From Luteococcus sp048595755 (GTDB lineage Bacteria; Actinomycetota; Actinomycetes; Propionibacteriales; Propionibacteriaceae): DNA of 64,000 nucleotides. Shown piece by piece: positions 54,779 through 63,080 of the stretch. The translations under genes were made by a program, and so were the position numbers. The notes below the pieces were generated by a model, which did no database searches, was not told the origin of the DNA, and worked only from the letters and a program-made list of their open reading frames with translations. The first letter of the stretch is position 1, and every line of letters starts with the position of its first letter. Where the stretch lies: assembly GCF_048595755.1 (NCBI RefSeq), contig NZ_CP184360.1, forward strand, positions 2,294,001 through 2,358,000, in the 5' to 3' direction.

Positions 54779-55819
54779 ATGGCACTGGACCGGGACGATG
54801 AGACGCCCAAGAAACCGGCGACGATCTACCAGGTGGCCGAAGCAGCAGGGGTGAGCCCGTCCACGGTCTCGCGTGCCTTCTCACGGCCTGGCCGGGTGAG
54901 TGACCAGACGGCCGCCAAGATCCATCGGATCGCCGCGGAACTGGGATACCGGACGGAGGCGGTTTTCCGGGCCGAACGCCCGGCACGCACCCAAATGATC
55001 GGCCTGCTGATCGGCGACGTCACCAATCCCTTCTACTTCAACATCATCCGTGGGGCAGAGGTGGCAGCCAGTGCCGCGGGATTTTCCATCGTGCTGACCG
55101 ACAGCCAGGAGTCCACCGAGCGTGAGCGCACCCTGCTCGACCGTAGCCTGCCTGTGCTCGACGGGCTGGTGATCGTCGCCTCACGCCTGTCGGACACCGC
55201 ACTGCGGGGGGTCTCCAAGAAGGTGCCCACGGTGGTGCTCAACCGGCAGGTGACGGGGCTGCCCTGCCTGTCCAGTGACAACGGTCGTGGTATGCGCCGG
55301 GCCCTGGAGCACCTGGGCGAACTCGGGCACCGCCGCGTGGCCTATGTGGCCGGCCCGGAGGCGGCCTGGGTCGACGGGATGCGCTGGCGAGCCTTCCGCG
55401 AGGGCTGCTCGGAACTGGGCATGGAGGACTTCCGCTACGGCCCGGTCGATCCGACGGTGCGTGGCGGACTGGCGGCTTCACGGTTGGTGGGCGGGCATCG
55501 AGAGACCGCCGTGGTCTGCTACAACGACCTGGTGGCCATCGGGGTGCTGCGCGGCCTGCAGCGTCGCGGCCTGAGCGTGCCAGAGGACATGTCCGTAGTG
55601 GGCTTCGACAACACCTTCGCCTCAGACCTGGTGACGCCGGCCATCACGACGGTGGCATCCCCCCTGCGTCAACTGGGCGAACACGGCGTGCGCACGGTGC
55701 TGAGCATGATCAAGAACCACCAGCAGCTGACGCCCGACCTGTCCGTGATGCCGATGGAACTCGTGGTGCGCGAGTCCACCGGCCCCGTCGACGGCCTCAG
55801 CGCTGCGAGATCAACTTGA
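54779..55819 (+). CDS. LacI-family transcriptional regulator
   Basis: This 346-residue protein has an N-terminal HTH (TIYQVAEAAGVSPSTVSRAF, residues 14-33), a hinge near GYRTEA, and a periplasmic-binding-protein-like sensor domain (MIGLLIGDVTNPFYFNIIRG onwards). ATG 54779 is used; an upstream GTG (54770) is possible, because GGAGGGG is better spaced to it. It overlaps the LarA-like gene's 3' end (convergent) by 23 bases. Its position between gnd and the uronate genes makes it the candidate local regulator. Confidence 0.9.
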   Translation: MALDRDDETPKKPATIYQVAEAAGVSPSTVSRAFSRPGRVSDQTAAKIHRIAAELGYRTEAVFRAERPARTQMIGLLIGDVTNPFYFNIIRGAEVAASAAGFSIVLTDSQESTERERTLLDRSLPVLDGLVIVASRLSDTALRGVSKKVPTVVLNRQVTGLPCLSSDNGRGMRRALEHLGELGHRRVAYVAGPEAAWVDGMRWRAFREGCSELGMEDFRYGPVDPTVRGGLAASRLVGGHRETAVVCYNDLVAIGVLRGLQRRGLSVPEDMSVVGFDNTFASDLVTPAITTVASPLRQLGEHGVRTVLSMIKNHQQLTPDLSVMPMELVVRESTGPVDGLSAARST

Positions 55820-57098
55820 ACAAGATCTCGCCGGCATTGGGCACCACCATCGTGCCGGGCACCTTCGCCTCGGCATCCAGATCGATGCTGGCCGGGTCCA
55901 GGTAGCCCAGGTTGACCTGCGCGCAGGTCTCCGGCGGGATCTGGGTGGCCAGCGTCACCTTGATGCGGTTGTGCTCGGTGCCGGTGGCCTCGTCGAAGGT
56001 TCCGGCACCACGCACATGGGTGGAGTGGGCGAGCACACCCTTGGGGACGTCGGAGAACTTGTCCCACTGCTTGGTGAAGTACTCGATGCAGTGATAGCCG
56101 ATGTCGTAGATCTCCTTGTGCACCTCGGAGACCTCCGTGACGTGAGGTGCGTAGATGACCACCTCGCCACCGTCGGCCATGGCGGGCTGCGCCTTGTAGC
56201 AGCCCTTGGCGGCGGTCCAGATGTCGTCGTAGCGCTCCGGCATGCACGCGATCACCTTCTGCAGCGGCTCGTCGAGCCAGACGATGTGGCTCTCGGCGGC
56301 CACCTCGGCCATCGCTGCCCAGGCATCCTCGCTGGTGCCGAAGGCCGCGGCCTCCAGCTCGCCTGAGCCGGACTGCACCACCAGGCACAGGGCCAGCTTC
56401 TGGTTGGGGATCAGGTCGGTACCGGCATTGATGATGGCCCGCATCGGGGTGATGCCCGTGGTGCCGATCACCTTCTCCACACCGAGCAGGGCGCCTACCC
56501 AGTGCGACAGGTCGATGGCGTCGTGGGTGGCGCAGCCGGGAATGAAGTACTTGTTGCCGCCGGAGATGCCGACCACCTCGTGCGGGAAGACCGGGCCGAT
56601 GACGATGTTGACGTCGGCCTCGACGACGTAGCGGTTGATCTCGACGTCGACGGCCACCTCCTGGGCCCCCTGGCTGAGCTCCTTGATGGTCTCGGCCGAG
56701 AGCGTGCCCACCTTGACGATCTTGTCGGGGTCCTCCCACTCATGGTTGACCACGCGCATGCCGGGGTAGGCCTCTTCGAGAGTGGCGGGCTGTCCCTCGC
56801 CGCCGACGCCGAACCAGGCGTCGATCTCGTCGGGCTCCATGTAGGAGTGGGTGCCCAGGGCGATGACGGCGGTCAGCTCGGCCACCCGCGGGGCGAGCTG
56901 GGAGTGGACGGCCTTGAGCACCATGGGCAGCGGCATGGAACGGGTCCCGTCCGGCACCACCAGCACGACCTTCTTGCCGTCCAGGTCTGCGCGGGCCAGG
57001 TTGCGCTCGACGAAGGTGGCGAAGTCGGCTTCGGAGACCTGGCCGTGGGCTCCGCCGATGGTCTCGACGGTGAGGGAATCGGTGCTGTGGGTGCTCAT
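55797..57098 (-). CDS. LarA-like (DUF2088) nickel-pincer enzyme homologue
   Basis: This 433-residue protein belongs to the lactate racemase (LarA) superfamily. VVLVVPDGTRSMP near residue 45, LGTHSYMEPDE (His84), FPHEVVGISGGNKYFIPG with His173 and Lys183, and His199 in DLSHW line up with the LarA nickel-pincer sites (His108, His174, Lys184, His200). LarA homologues racemise or epimerise various alpha-hydroxy acids, including sugar acids. Lactate racemase itself is unlikely, because the gene sits with uxaC-type genes; a sugar-acid epimerase is the better guess. No larB, larC or larE cofactor gene is in the window. The ATG at 57098 (MSTHSTDS) is chosen over longer starts. Confidence 0.82.
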   Translation of the reverse strand: MSTHSTDSLTVETIGGAHGQVSEADFATFVERNLARADLDGKKVVLVVPDGTRSMPLPMVLKAVHSQLAPRVAELTAVIALGTHSYMEPDEIDAWFGVGGEGQPATLEEAYPGMRVVNHEWEDPDKIVKVGTLSAETIKELSQGAQEVAVDVEINRYVVEADVNIVIGPVFPHEVVGISGGNKYFIPGCATHDAIDLSHWVGALLGVEKVIGTTGITPMRAIINAGTDLIPNQKLALCLVVQSGSGELEAAAFGTSEDAWAAMAEVAAESHIVWLDEPLQKVIACMPERYDDIWTAAKGCYKAQPAMADGGEVVIYAPHVTEVSEVHKEIYDIGYHCIEYFTKQWDKFSDVPKGVLAHSTHVRGAGTFDEATGTEHNRIKVTLATQIPPETCAQVNLGYLDPASIDLDAEAKVPGTMVVPNAGEILFKLISQR

Positions 57099-57144
57099 GC
57101 GCCCAGTGAAGCGCCGTTGCAGCGGCGGGGCAAGCAGTTGCTCG

Positions 57145-57163
57145 GCTTTGCTTCTGGCAAAGC
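57145..57163. promoter_or_regulatory. Candidate operator between the LarA-like gene and uxaC
   Basis: GCTTTGC and GCAAAGC form a 7-bp inverted repeat around TTCTG in the 142-base divergent gap. Size and symmetry fit a LacI-family site, and the LacI gene is in the same cluster. Confidence 0.45.
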
Positions 57164-57240
57164 GCTCGTGACAGGCCCTGATGATGGACAACACGTGGCA
57201 ACCGGTGGAATGTGGCAGTGGCGCGGGCGAGCATGGCCAC

Positions 57241-58656
57241 ATGGCACAGGCAATGACGCTCCATCCAGACCGACTTTTCCCCGCAGATCCCACCACGCGT
57301 GACGTGACTCGTCGCATCTACGACGAGGTCAAGGACCTGCCCATCCTCTCGCCGCACGGCCACGTGCCCCCGGCGTGGATCGCCGACGACGTCCCCTTCG
57401 GCGATGCCACCGAGCTGCTCATCACCCCCGATCACTACGTCAACCGGATCATGCACGCCAATGGCGTCGAGCTGTCCACCCTGGGCGTGCCGGTGGGCAC
57501 CGAGATGAGCGCCGAGCAGAAGCGCACCGCATGGCGCACCTTCTGCGAGCACTGGAGTGACTACAACGGCACGGCGATGCGTTACTGGATGCAGGACCAG
57601 CTGGTGGGCATCTTCGGCATCGACAAGCGCCCCAGCGCCGAGACCGCCGACGAGATCTACGACGCCATCAATGCCAAGCTGGCCACCCCCGAGATGAAGC
57701 CGCGGGCCCTGATGGACTCCTTCGACATCAGCTTCATCGCCACCACCGACGATCCCTGCGACGACCTGCACCACCACCAGAAGATCGCCGCGGATGAGTC
57801 CTTCACCCGACGCGTCGTGCCCACCTTCCGGCCGGACAAGTACCTGGAGCCCGGACGCAGGGACTGGAATGACCTGGTCAGCCAGCTCGGTGAGGCCGCC
57901 GGCATGGAGATCGCCACCTTGGCCGACTACACCGCGGCCATGGAGAACCGCCGTGCCTTCTTCAAGGAGAACGGCGCCGTCTCCACCGACCACTCCCACG
58001 CCGACCTGGGCACCGTCACGCCGGACCCGGTGGAGGCCACCAAGCTCTTCGAGCTGGCCCGCAAGAACGAGGCCAGCCCCGAGCAGTGCGACCAGCTGCG
58101 TCGCCACCTGCTCACCGACCAGGTGCGGATGGCCACCGAGGACGGCCTCACCCTGACCCTGCACCCGGCCGTCGCCCGAGGCCACGACCACGCCGCCACC
58201 GAGCAGTACGGCGCCGACGTCGGCAATGACATTCCCGTGCGGCTCGAGGTCACCCGCGCCATGGAGCCGGTGCTCAATGCCTTCGGCAACCACCCCAACC
58301 TCAACCTGGTGCTGTTCACCCTGGACGAGGACAACTTCAGCCGTGAGATCGCGCCGCTGGCCGGTTGGTACCGCAGCCTTTACATCGGTGTGCCGTGGTG
58401 GTTCATCGACGCCCCGGAGTCGATCATGCGCTTCAAGCAGTCGATCACCGAGATGGCCGGCTTCACCCGGGTCTCGGGAATGATCGACGACACCCGCGCC
58501 TTCTGCTCCATCCCGGCCCGTCACGACATGTCGCGTCGCCTGGACGCCGCCCACCTGGCCAGCCTCGTGGTGCAGCACCGTCTGGACGAGGACGAAGCCG
58601 TCGAGACCGCCATCAACCTTGTCAGCAACAATCCGAAGAAGGTGTTCAAGCTGTGA
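57241..58656 (+). CDS. uxaC: Glucuronate isomerase
   Basis: This 471-residue enzyme converts D-glucuronate to D-fructuronate, or D-galacturonate to D-tagaturonate. LSPHGHVPPAWIADD gives the first metal-site His pair, and the segment HPAVARGHDHAATEQYG plus FTLDEDNFSREIAPLAGW are typical of the amidohydrolase-like UxaC family. The ATG at 57241 (MAQAMTLHPDRLF) is preferred; another at 57253 is possible. The end overlaps the next GTG, so it is coupled to the dehydrogenase gene. Confidence 0.93.
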   Translation: MAQAMTLHPDRLFPADPTTRDVTRRIYDEVKDLPILSPHGHVPPAWIADDVPFGDATELLITPDHYVNRIMHANGVELSTLGVPVGTEMSAEQKRTAWRTFCEHWSDYNGTAMRYWMQDQLVGIFGIDKRPSAETADEIYDAINAKLATPEMKPRALMDSFDISFIATTDDPCDDLHHHQKIAADESFTRRVVPTFRPDKYLEPGRRDWNDLVSQLGEAAGMEIATLADYTAAMENRRAFFKENGAVSTDHSHADLGTVTPDPVEATKLFELARKNEASPEQCDQLRRHLLTDQVRMATEDGLTLTLHPAVARGHDHAATEQYGADVGNDIPVRLEVTRAMEPVLNAFGNHPNLNLVLFTLDEDNFSREIAPLAGWYRSLYIGVPWWFIDAPESIMRFKQSITEMAGFTRVSGMIDDTRAFCSIPARHDMSRRLDAAHLASLVVQHRLDEDEAVETAINLVSNNPKKVFKL

Positions 58657-60011
58657 CCACTTTGAACCGAAACGAGCACGGCCGCGCCAAGGCACCGGTG
58701 CGCATGGTCCATCTGGGCATCGGGAACTTCACCCGCGCCCACCAGGCCTGGTACACCGAACACGCCACCGACGCCGACCAGTGGGGCATCGCGGCCTTCA
58801 CCGGCCGTTCCCCCGCCATCGCCGAGACCCTGGCGCCCTCCGAGGGGCTCTACCAGCTGTGCGTCGCCGACCCCGAGGGTGACCAGGTGGAGGTGATCAG
58901 CTGCCTCAGCGAGGTGCACGCCGCGGACGACCTGGCTGCCTGGCGCGGCTACTTCGCCGATCCCGAGATGGTGATCGTCACCTCGACCATCACCGAGGCC
59001 GGCTACCTGCGCAACAAGGACGGCGACTTGGACCTGTCCAACCAGCAGCTGGTGGCAGACCTGGCCGCGCTGAAGGCCGATCCGGCGGCGGCCGTGACCA
59101 CCGCGCCGGCCAAGTTCGTCGCCGGCCTGCTGGCCCGTCGCGCCGCCGGGGGAGCGGACATCACCTTCTGCCCCTGCGACAACATCCCCGAGAACGGCCC
59201 GATGGTGAAGCACGTCATCACCCAGGCCGCACAGCAGGTGGACCCGTCGCTGGCCGAGTGGGTCGAGCAGCACGTCGGCGTGGTGACCACCATGGTTGAC
59301 CGCATCACCCCGCGCACCACCGACGAGGACCGCGAGCGCGTCGAGGCCGCCACCGGCATCACCGACCCGGCCCTGGTGGTCACCGAGCCCTTCGCCGAGT
59401 GGGTGCTGGCTGGTGAGTTCAAGGCCGGTCGCCCCGCCTGGGAGACCAAGGGCGCCCGCTTCGTCGACGACGTCGTGCCCCACGAGGCACGCAAGTTGAC
59501 CCTGCTCAACGGTTCCCACTCGCTGATGGCCTATGCCGGATCGATCCGCGGGCACGAGACCGTCTACGACGCGATCACCGACGAGCTCGTGCTGGGCTGG
59601 GTCAACCAGTTCTGGGACGACGCCGTCAAACACCTGGAGCTGCCCGCCCAGGAGCTGGCCGACTACCGCGAGGCCCTGCTCTCGCGCTACCGCAACCCGC
59701 GCATCAAGCATCTGCTGGCCCAGATCGCCGGCGATGGCTCGCAGAAGGTGCTGATCCGCCACGTGCCCACCATCAAGGCGGAACTCGCCAAGGGCGGTGT
59801 GGCCGAGGGTGCCACCCGCGCGGTGGCTGCCTGGGTGCTGCACCTGCGGGGCGTCGGCGCCCCCGTCAACGATGCGCGCGCCGACGAGATGACCGCCCTG
59901 GTCCAGGGCGACGAGCAGGACTCGGTGCGCAAGGTGCTCGCCTACCTGGGCATCGACGACGACCGCATCGCCAAGACCGTGCTGGCCCAGTTGGGCGAGC
60001 TGCAGGCCTGA
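58653..60011 (+). CDS. Mannitol dehydrogenase-family oxidoreductase, fructuronate reductase type
   Basis: This 452-residue protein has an N-terminal Rossmann region VRMVHLGIGNFTRAHQAWY near residue 17 and the family signature KLTLLNGSHSLMAYAG near residue 270. The catalytic Lys and His of the polyol-specific long-chain dehydrogenases are inside that segment. Placed directly after uxaC (GTGA overlap), it most likely reduces fructuronate to mannonate with NADH (UxuB) rather than acting on mannitol. Confidence 0.88.
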   Translation: MTTLNRNEHGRAKAPVRMVHLGIGNFTRAHQAWYTEHATDADQWGIAAFTGRSPAIAETLAPSEGLYQLCVADPEGDQVEVISCLSEVHAADDLAAWRGYFADPEMVIVTSTITEAGYLRNKDGDLDLSNQQLVADLAALKADPAAAVTTAPAKFVAGLLARRAAGGADITFCPCDNIPENGPMVKHVITQAAQQVDPSLAEWVEQHVGVVTTMVDRITPRTTDEDRERVEAATGITDPALVVTEPFAEWVLAGEFKAGRPAWETKGARFVDDVVPHEARKLTLLNGSHSLMAYAGSIRGHETVYDAITDELVLGWVNQFWDDAVKHLELPAQELADYREALLSRYRNPRIKHLLAQIAGDGSQKVLIRHVPTIKAELAKGGVAEGATRAVAAWVLHLRGVGAPVNDARADEMTALVQGDEQDSVRKVLAYLGIDDDRIAKTVLAQLGELQA

Positions 60012-60052
60012 TCCGTACCCGACACCACCCCGTACCAACAAAGGAGAGACAG

Positions 60053-61144
60053 TTGTTGAAGCTTCGCGAGGACGCCCAGTGGTCCATCGTGGTTCCCACG
60101 TCCATGGGCGTGCGCATCACCCCCGAGAACCGGCAGGCCGTGCACGTGTCTGACCGCTACATCATGCAGGCCACCTCGGCCGAGGCGAATGTCGCCTCCA
60201 TCGCCTCCCACCTGGGGGAGCCGGCCAAGGTGCTGACCGCCTTCGTCGAGGGTTCCCCGATCAGCGCCTTCATCAAGGCCCAGCTGCGTGCCCGCGGCAT
60301 GGCCTTCGAGGGTCCCGAGGTGCCGCAGGGCGACGCCTGGGGCCACCGCCACCAGTTCAACATCGCCGATTCCGGTTTTGGCGGCCGCGCGCCGCGCGTG
60401 TGGAATGACCGTGCCGGCGAGGTGGGTCGCGAGCTGAGCATCGACGACTTCGACCTGGACCGTCTCTTCGGGCAGGAGGGCGTCAAGATCCTGCACATGT
60501 CTGGCCTGGTCGCCTCGATCAGCCCCAAGACCAGCGCCTTCTGCGTCGAGTTGGCCAAGAAGGCCAAGGAGTACGGCACCTTGGTCAGCATGGACATGAA
60601 CTACCGCGCCTCCTTCTGGAAGGGACGCGAGGAGGAGCTGTCCGCGGCCTTCCACGCGATCGCCGAGCAGTGCGACATCCTCTACGGCAACGAGGAGGAC
60701 TTCCAGCTGTGCCTGGGCATCCAGGGGCCCGAGGCGGGCGGCGAGGACATCAACGCCAAGATCGACGGCTTCAAGCAGATGATCGTGCGCATCAAGGAGA
60801 CCTACCCCAATGCCCAGATGATCGGCACCTCGCTGCGTGAGGTCATCAGCGCCAACCACCACGAGTGGGGCATGGTGCTGTGGAGCTGCGCCGAGAAGCC
60901 CGAGGGCGAGTTCACCGTGCAGGAACTGCGCGACATCGACGTCATCGACCGCATCGGTGGCGGCGACGGCTCCATCGGCGGCGTCCTCTACGGCGTGCTC
61001 AAGGGTTGGAATGTGGAGAAGTGCTCGCAGTTCGGCTGGGCGACCGGCGCGATGGCGGCAACCTCCATCACCGACAATGCCGCACCGGCCGACGAGGCGC
61101 AGGTGTGGTCGATCTTCGAGGGGAATGCGCGCGTCCAGCGCTGA
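60053..61144 (+). CDS. PfkB-family sugar kinase, keto-deoxygluconate-kinase-like
   Basis: This 363-residue ribokinase-fold protein has an N-terminal substrate part (HVSDRYIMQATSAEANVASI) and a C-terminal anion hole with the catalytic Asp in RIGGGDGSIGGVLYG (the usual motif is GAGD). Phosphorylation of 2-keto-3-deoxygluconate would fit its place after uxaC and the fructuronate reductase. AAGGAGAG precedes two adjacent TTG codons (60053 and 60056), and either may start it. No ATG is available nearby. Confidence 0.85.
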   Translation: MLKLREDAQWSIVVPTSMGVRITPENRQAVHVSDRYIMQATSAEANVASIASHLGEPAKVLTAFVEGSPISAFIKAQLRARGMAFEGPEVPQGDAWGHRHQFNIADSGFGGRAPRVWNDRAGEVGRELSIDDFDLDRLFGQEGVKILHMSGLVASISPKTSAFCVELAKKAKEYGTLVSMDMNYRASFWKGREEELSAAFHAIAEQCDILYGNEEDFQLCLGIQGPEAGGEDINAKIDGFKQMIVRIKETYPNAQMIGTSLREVISANHHEWGMVLWSCAEKPEGEFTVQELRDIDVIDRIGGGDGSIGGVLYGVLKGWNVEKCSQFGWATGAMAATSITDNAAPADEAQVWSIFEGNARVQR

Positions 61145-61153
61145 GTTCACGCA

Positions 61154-61193
61154 GACGGGGTGCCCGGAGCCGTGTGGCTCCGGGCACCCCGTC
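61154..61193. terminator. Terminator hairpin between the kinase and lipoprotein genes
   Basis: GACGGGGTGCCCGGAGCC and GGCTCCGGGCACCCCGTC are exact complements around a four-base loop, followed by TTTC. It lies between two convergent genes and can serve both strands. Confidence 0.9.
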
Positions 61194-61227
61194 TTTCGTG
61201 CCGATTCCCGGGACTGACGTCCAGCGG

Positions 61228-62352
61228 TCAGGCCGAGACGTAGCAGTCGGCGTTGGACAGGTCGACGCCGCGCGCGTCGTAGATCGGGATCTCGTAGGCG
61301 ACCTTGCCACCCTCACGGGCGTTGTTGCTGAGGCTGTCGGTGCCGTAGTAGATCTTGCCGCCCTTGATGCAGGCCGCCTTGATGTTCACGCTGCCCTTGA
61401 CCGCCGAGGTCGAGGTGGCCGTTCCGCGCAGGGCCTGGACGTTCTTGTTCTGCTTGTAGTCCTCCACCTGGGGCTTGCCCATCTTGGTGATGCTGAAGCC
61501 GTTCTTCATGTCGGTCTTGTCCACCAGGGAGACCTTGAAGGTCTTCGGCTTGGCGCCAGCGGGCAGAGTCACCAGGTTGCTGGTCACCAGGTCATGCTCA
61601 CCGGTGGTGTACGAGGAGTTGAGCCCGGTCTTCGAGGCGATCATCTTGCCATTGGCGTCATAGAGGCTGACCCGCAGGTTGAGCATCATCGGACGATCGG
61701 TGGTGACCCGGTAGACACCGACGACCTGGGCGTGCTTGCCGCCAGGAGCGGGGGCACCCTGCAGGTCCACCACCTTCAGCTTGGAGATGCCCGATCCGGC
61801 GGGGACGGAGATCTCATCGCCCTTTCCGGAGGTCTCGGAGCCGGACTTCGAGGACGAGTCGGAGTCGTCCCCCGAGGAGTCGGAGTCGTCGTTCGAGGAG
61901 GAGTCGTCCGTCTCGTCCGAACTGCCGCGGTTGGACTCCTGGTCGTCGGTGTCGTTCGACCCGGAGTCCTCGAAGCCCGAGTCGTCGGAGTCCCTGTCGT
62001 TGTTGTCGGAGTCCCGGTCGTTGGAATCCGTGTCGTTGGAATCCGAGTCGTTGTTATTGGAGTCCCGGTTGTCGGAGTCCGAGTCGTTGGAATCCCTGTC
62101 GTTGCTGTCCGAGTCCCTGTCGTCGGAGTCCGAGTCGTCGGAACCGGTGGACGAATCGTCGTCCGAGTTGTTGTTGTTCGACTCGTTCGCGTTCGAGCCA
62201 CCCTTGTCGCTGTCGTCCTTCTCGGCAGACACGCTCGGTTCGCTCTGGGGGACCGCGGTGTCCTCCTTCGGCGAGATCATCGAGCAGGCTGAGAAGGCCG
62301 GCAGGAGGGCGAGGGCTGCAATGCTGGCGCGGCGCGCAGTGGAGAGGCTCAA
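61228..62352 (-). CDS. Lipoprotein with long Ser/Asp/Asn repeat region
   Basis: This protein of about 374 residues starts at a TTG (MSLSTARRASIAA) preceded by AAAGGA with a five-base gap. LPAFSACS is a lipobox, so Cys near residue 23 should be lipid-linked at the outer face of the membrane. Residues about 45-175 are almost wholly Ser, Asp and Asn with scattered Arg. The C-terminal 190 residues form a compact domain (VVGVYRVTTDRPMMLNLRVS ...) of unknown type. The layout suggests a stalk that holds the domain away from the membrane. The repeat region is built from near-periodic GAC/TCC codons. Confidence 0.85.
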   Translation of the reverse strand: MSLSTARRASIAALALLPAFSACSMISPKEDTAVPQSEPSVSAEKDDSDKGGSNANESNNNNSDDDSSTGSDDSDSDDRDSDSNDRDSNDSDSDNRDSNNNDSDSNDTDSNDRDSDNNDRDSDDSGFEDSGSNDTDDQESNRGSSDETDDSSSNDDSDSSGDDSDSSSKSGSETSGKGDEISVPAGSGISKLKVVDLQGAPAPGGKHAQVVGVYRVTTDRPMMLNLRVSLYDANGKMIASKTGLNSSYTTGEHDLVTSNLVTLPAGAKPKTFKVSLVDKTDMKNGFSITKMGKPQVEDYKQNKNVQALRGTATSTSAVKGSVNIKAACIKGGKIYYGTDSLSNNAREGGKVAYEIPIYDARGVDLSNADCYVSA

Positions 62353-62741
62353 GGGAATCCTTTCGATGGGGTGACCCGAGGGCACCTTGACGTGGTTCTT
62401 GCTTGCACCCCCATCGTGCTTGGGCAGCAGTCCAACTGTCGATGGGGAGAACTCCCCATCGACTCTTCTTCAAGCAGGGTTCAGTTTGCGGGACGACGCC
62501 CTCCACCCCTCCCGAAAGCCTGGTTGCCAGCCGATGCCGAGGCGCAGGGGTGGCCGGTCTTCGCGGGGAAGGTGCGCGTCCGGCGCTGAATCAATTCATC
62601 GTCCAAGGGGGGCGAGTCGGTGTGGGTCGCGCCTGTTGGCAGGTTGGCGAAGGGTATCTCGCGCCTTGGGGAGTACCTCCGAAAGGGTGCGCCCCTAGGG
62701 GTGTAATCCCTTGTGGGGTTGAGGTGTGGCGTTCGCTGAGG
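62353..62741. other. 389-base gap between the divergent lipoprotein and small membrane protein genes
   Basis: It holds a perfect 11-bp hairpin (GTCGATGGGGA, GAAC loop, TCCCCATCGAC, 62438-62463) followed by TCTTCTT, which looks like a terminator for plus-strand transcription, or an operator. No gene is convincing; short ORFs there have no homology or ribosome site that I can see. Confidence 0.5.
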
Positions 62742-62987
62742 ATGAATCCGGTGGCGCTGTGGGGCCTGCTGGGCCTCGCGGGTCTGGCCGGTCTTGCCGG
62801 ACTGAAGAAGAAGCCCGAGCAGCACACCACCGTGCGTCCTGCCCACGTCGACACCCGCCACGAGCCGGTGCGCACCACCAATGTTCGCGCCAACGACACC
62901 GTGCGTGACGCCGACCGTCAGGGCGACAAGCTGCGCGACCCGAAGCTGGATCGCGACCTCGACAACGACGGCCGTCGCGACATCTGA
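62742..62987 (+). CDS. Small membrane protein with WGxxGxxG-like stretch
   Basis: This 81-residue protein has an N-terminal hydrophobic span NPVALWGLLGLAGLAGLAGL followed by KKKPEQ, then a highly charged tail with DTRHEPVR and DRQGDKLRDPKLDRD. The pattern resembles WGxxGxxG segments that end other membrane proteins, but here it is at the start. GTG at 62724 is an alternative start. Function unknown. A hairpin follows it. Confidence 0.6.
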   Translation: MNPVALWGLLGLAGLAGLAGLKKKPEQHTTVRPAHVDTRHEPVRTTNVRANDTVRDADRQGDKLRDPKLDRDLDNDGRRDI

Positions 62988-63013
62988 GCCGAACCTCGGC
63001 TGACCTGAACGGA

Positions 63014-63051
63014 TGAAGGGCGCCCGGAGCACTGGCTCCGCGCGCCCTTCG
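63014..63051. terminator. Terminator hairpin between the small gene and the symporter gene
   Basis: GAAGGGCGC(C)CGGAGC and GCTCC-GCGCGCCCTTC pair around ACTG with a small bulge. It lies 27 bases after the small gene's stop and between convergent genes. Confidence 0.75.
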
Positions 63052-63080
63052 TCGTGGTGACTGGTTTGTGCTGGATCGGG

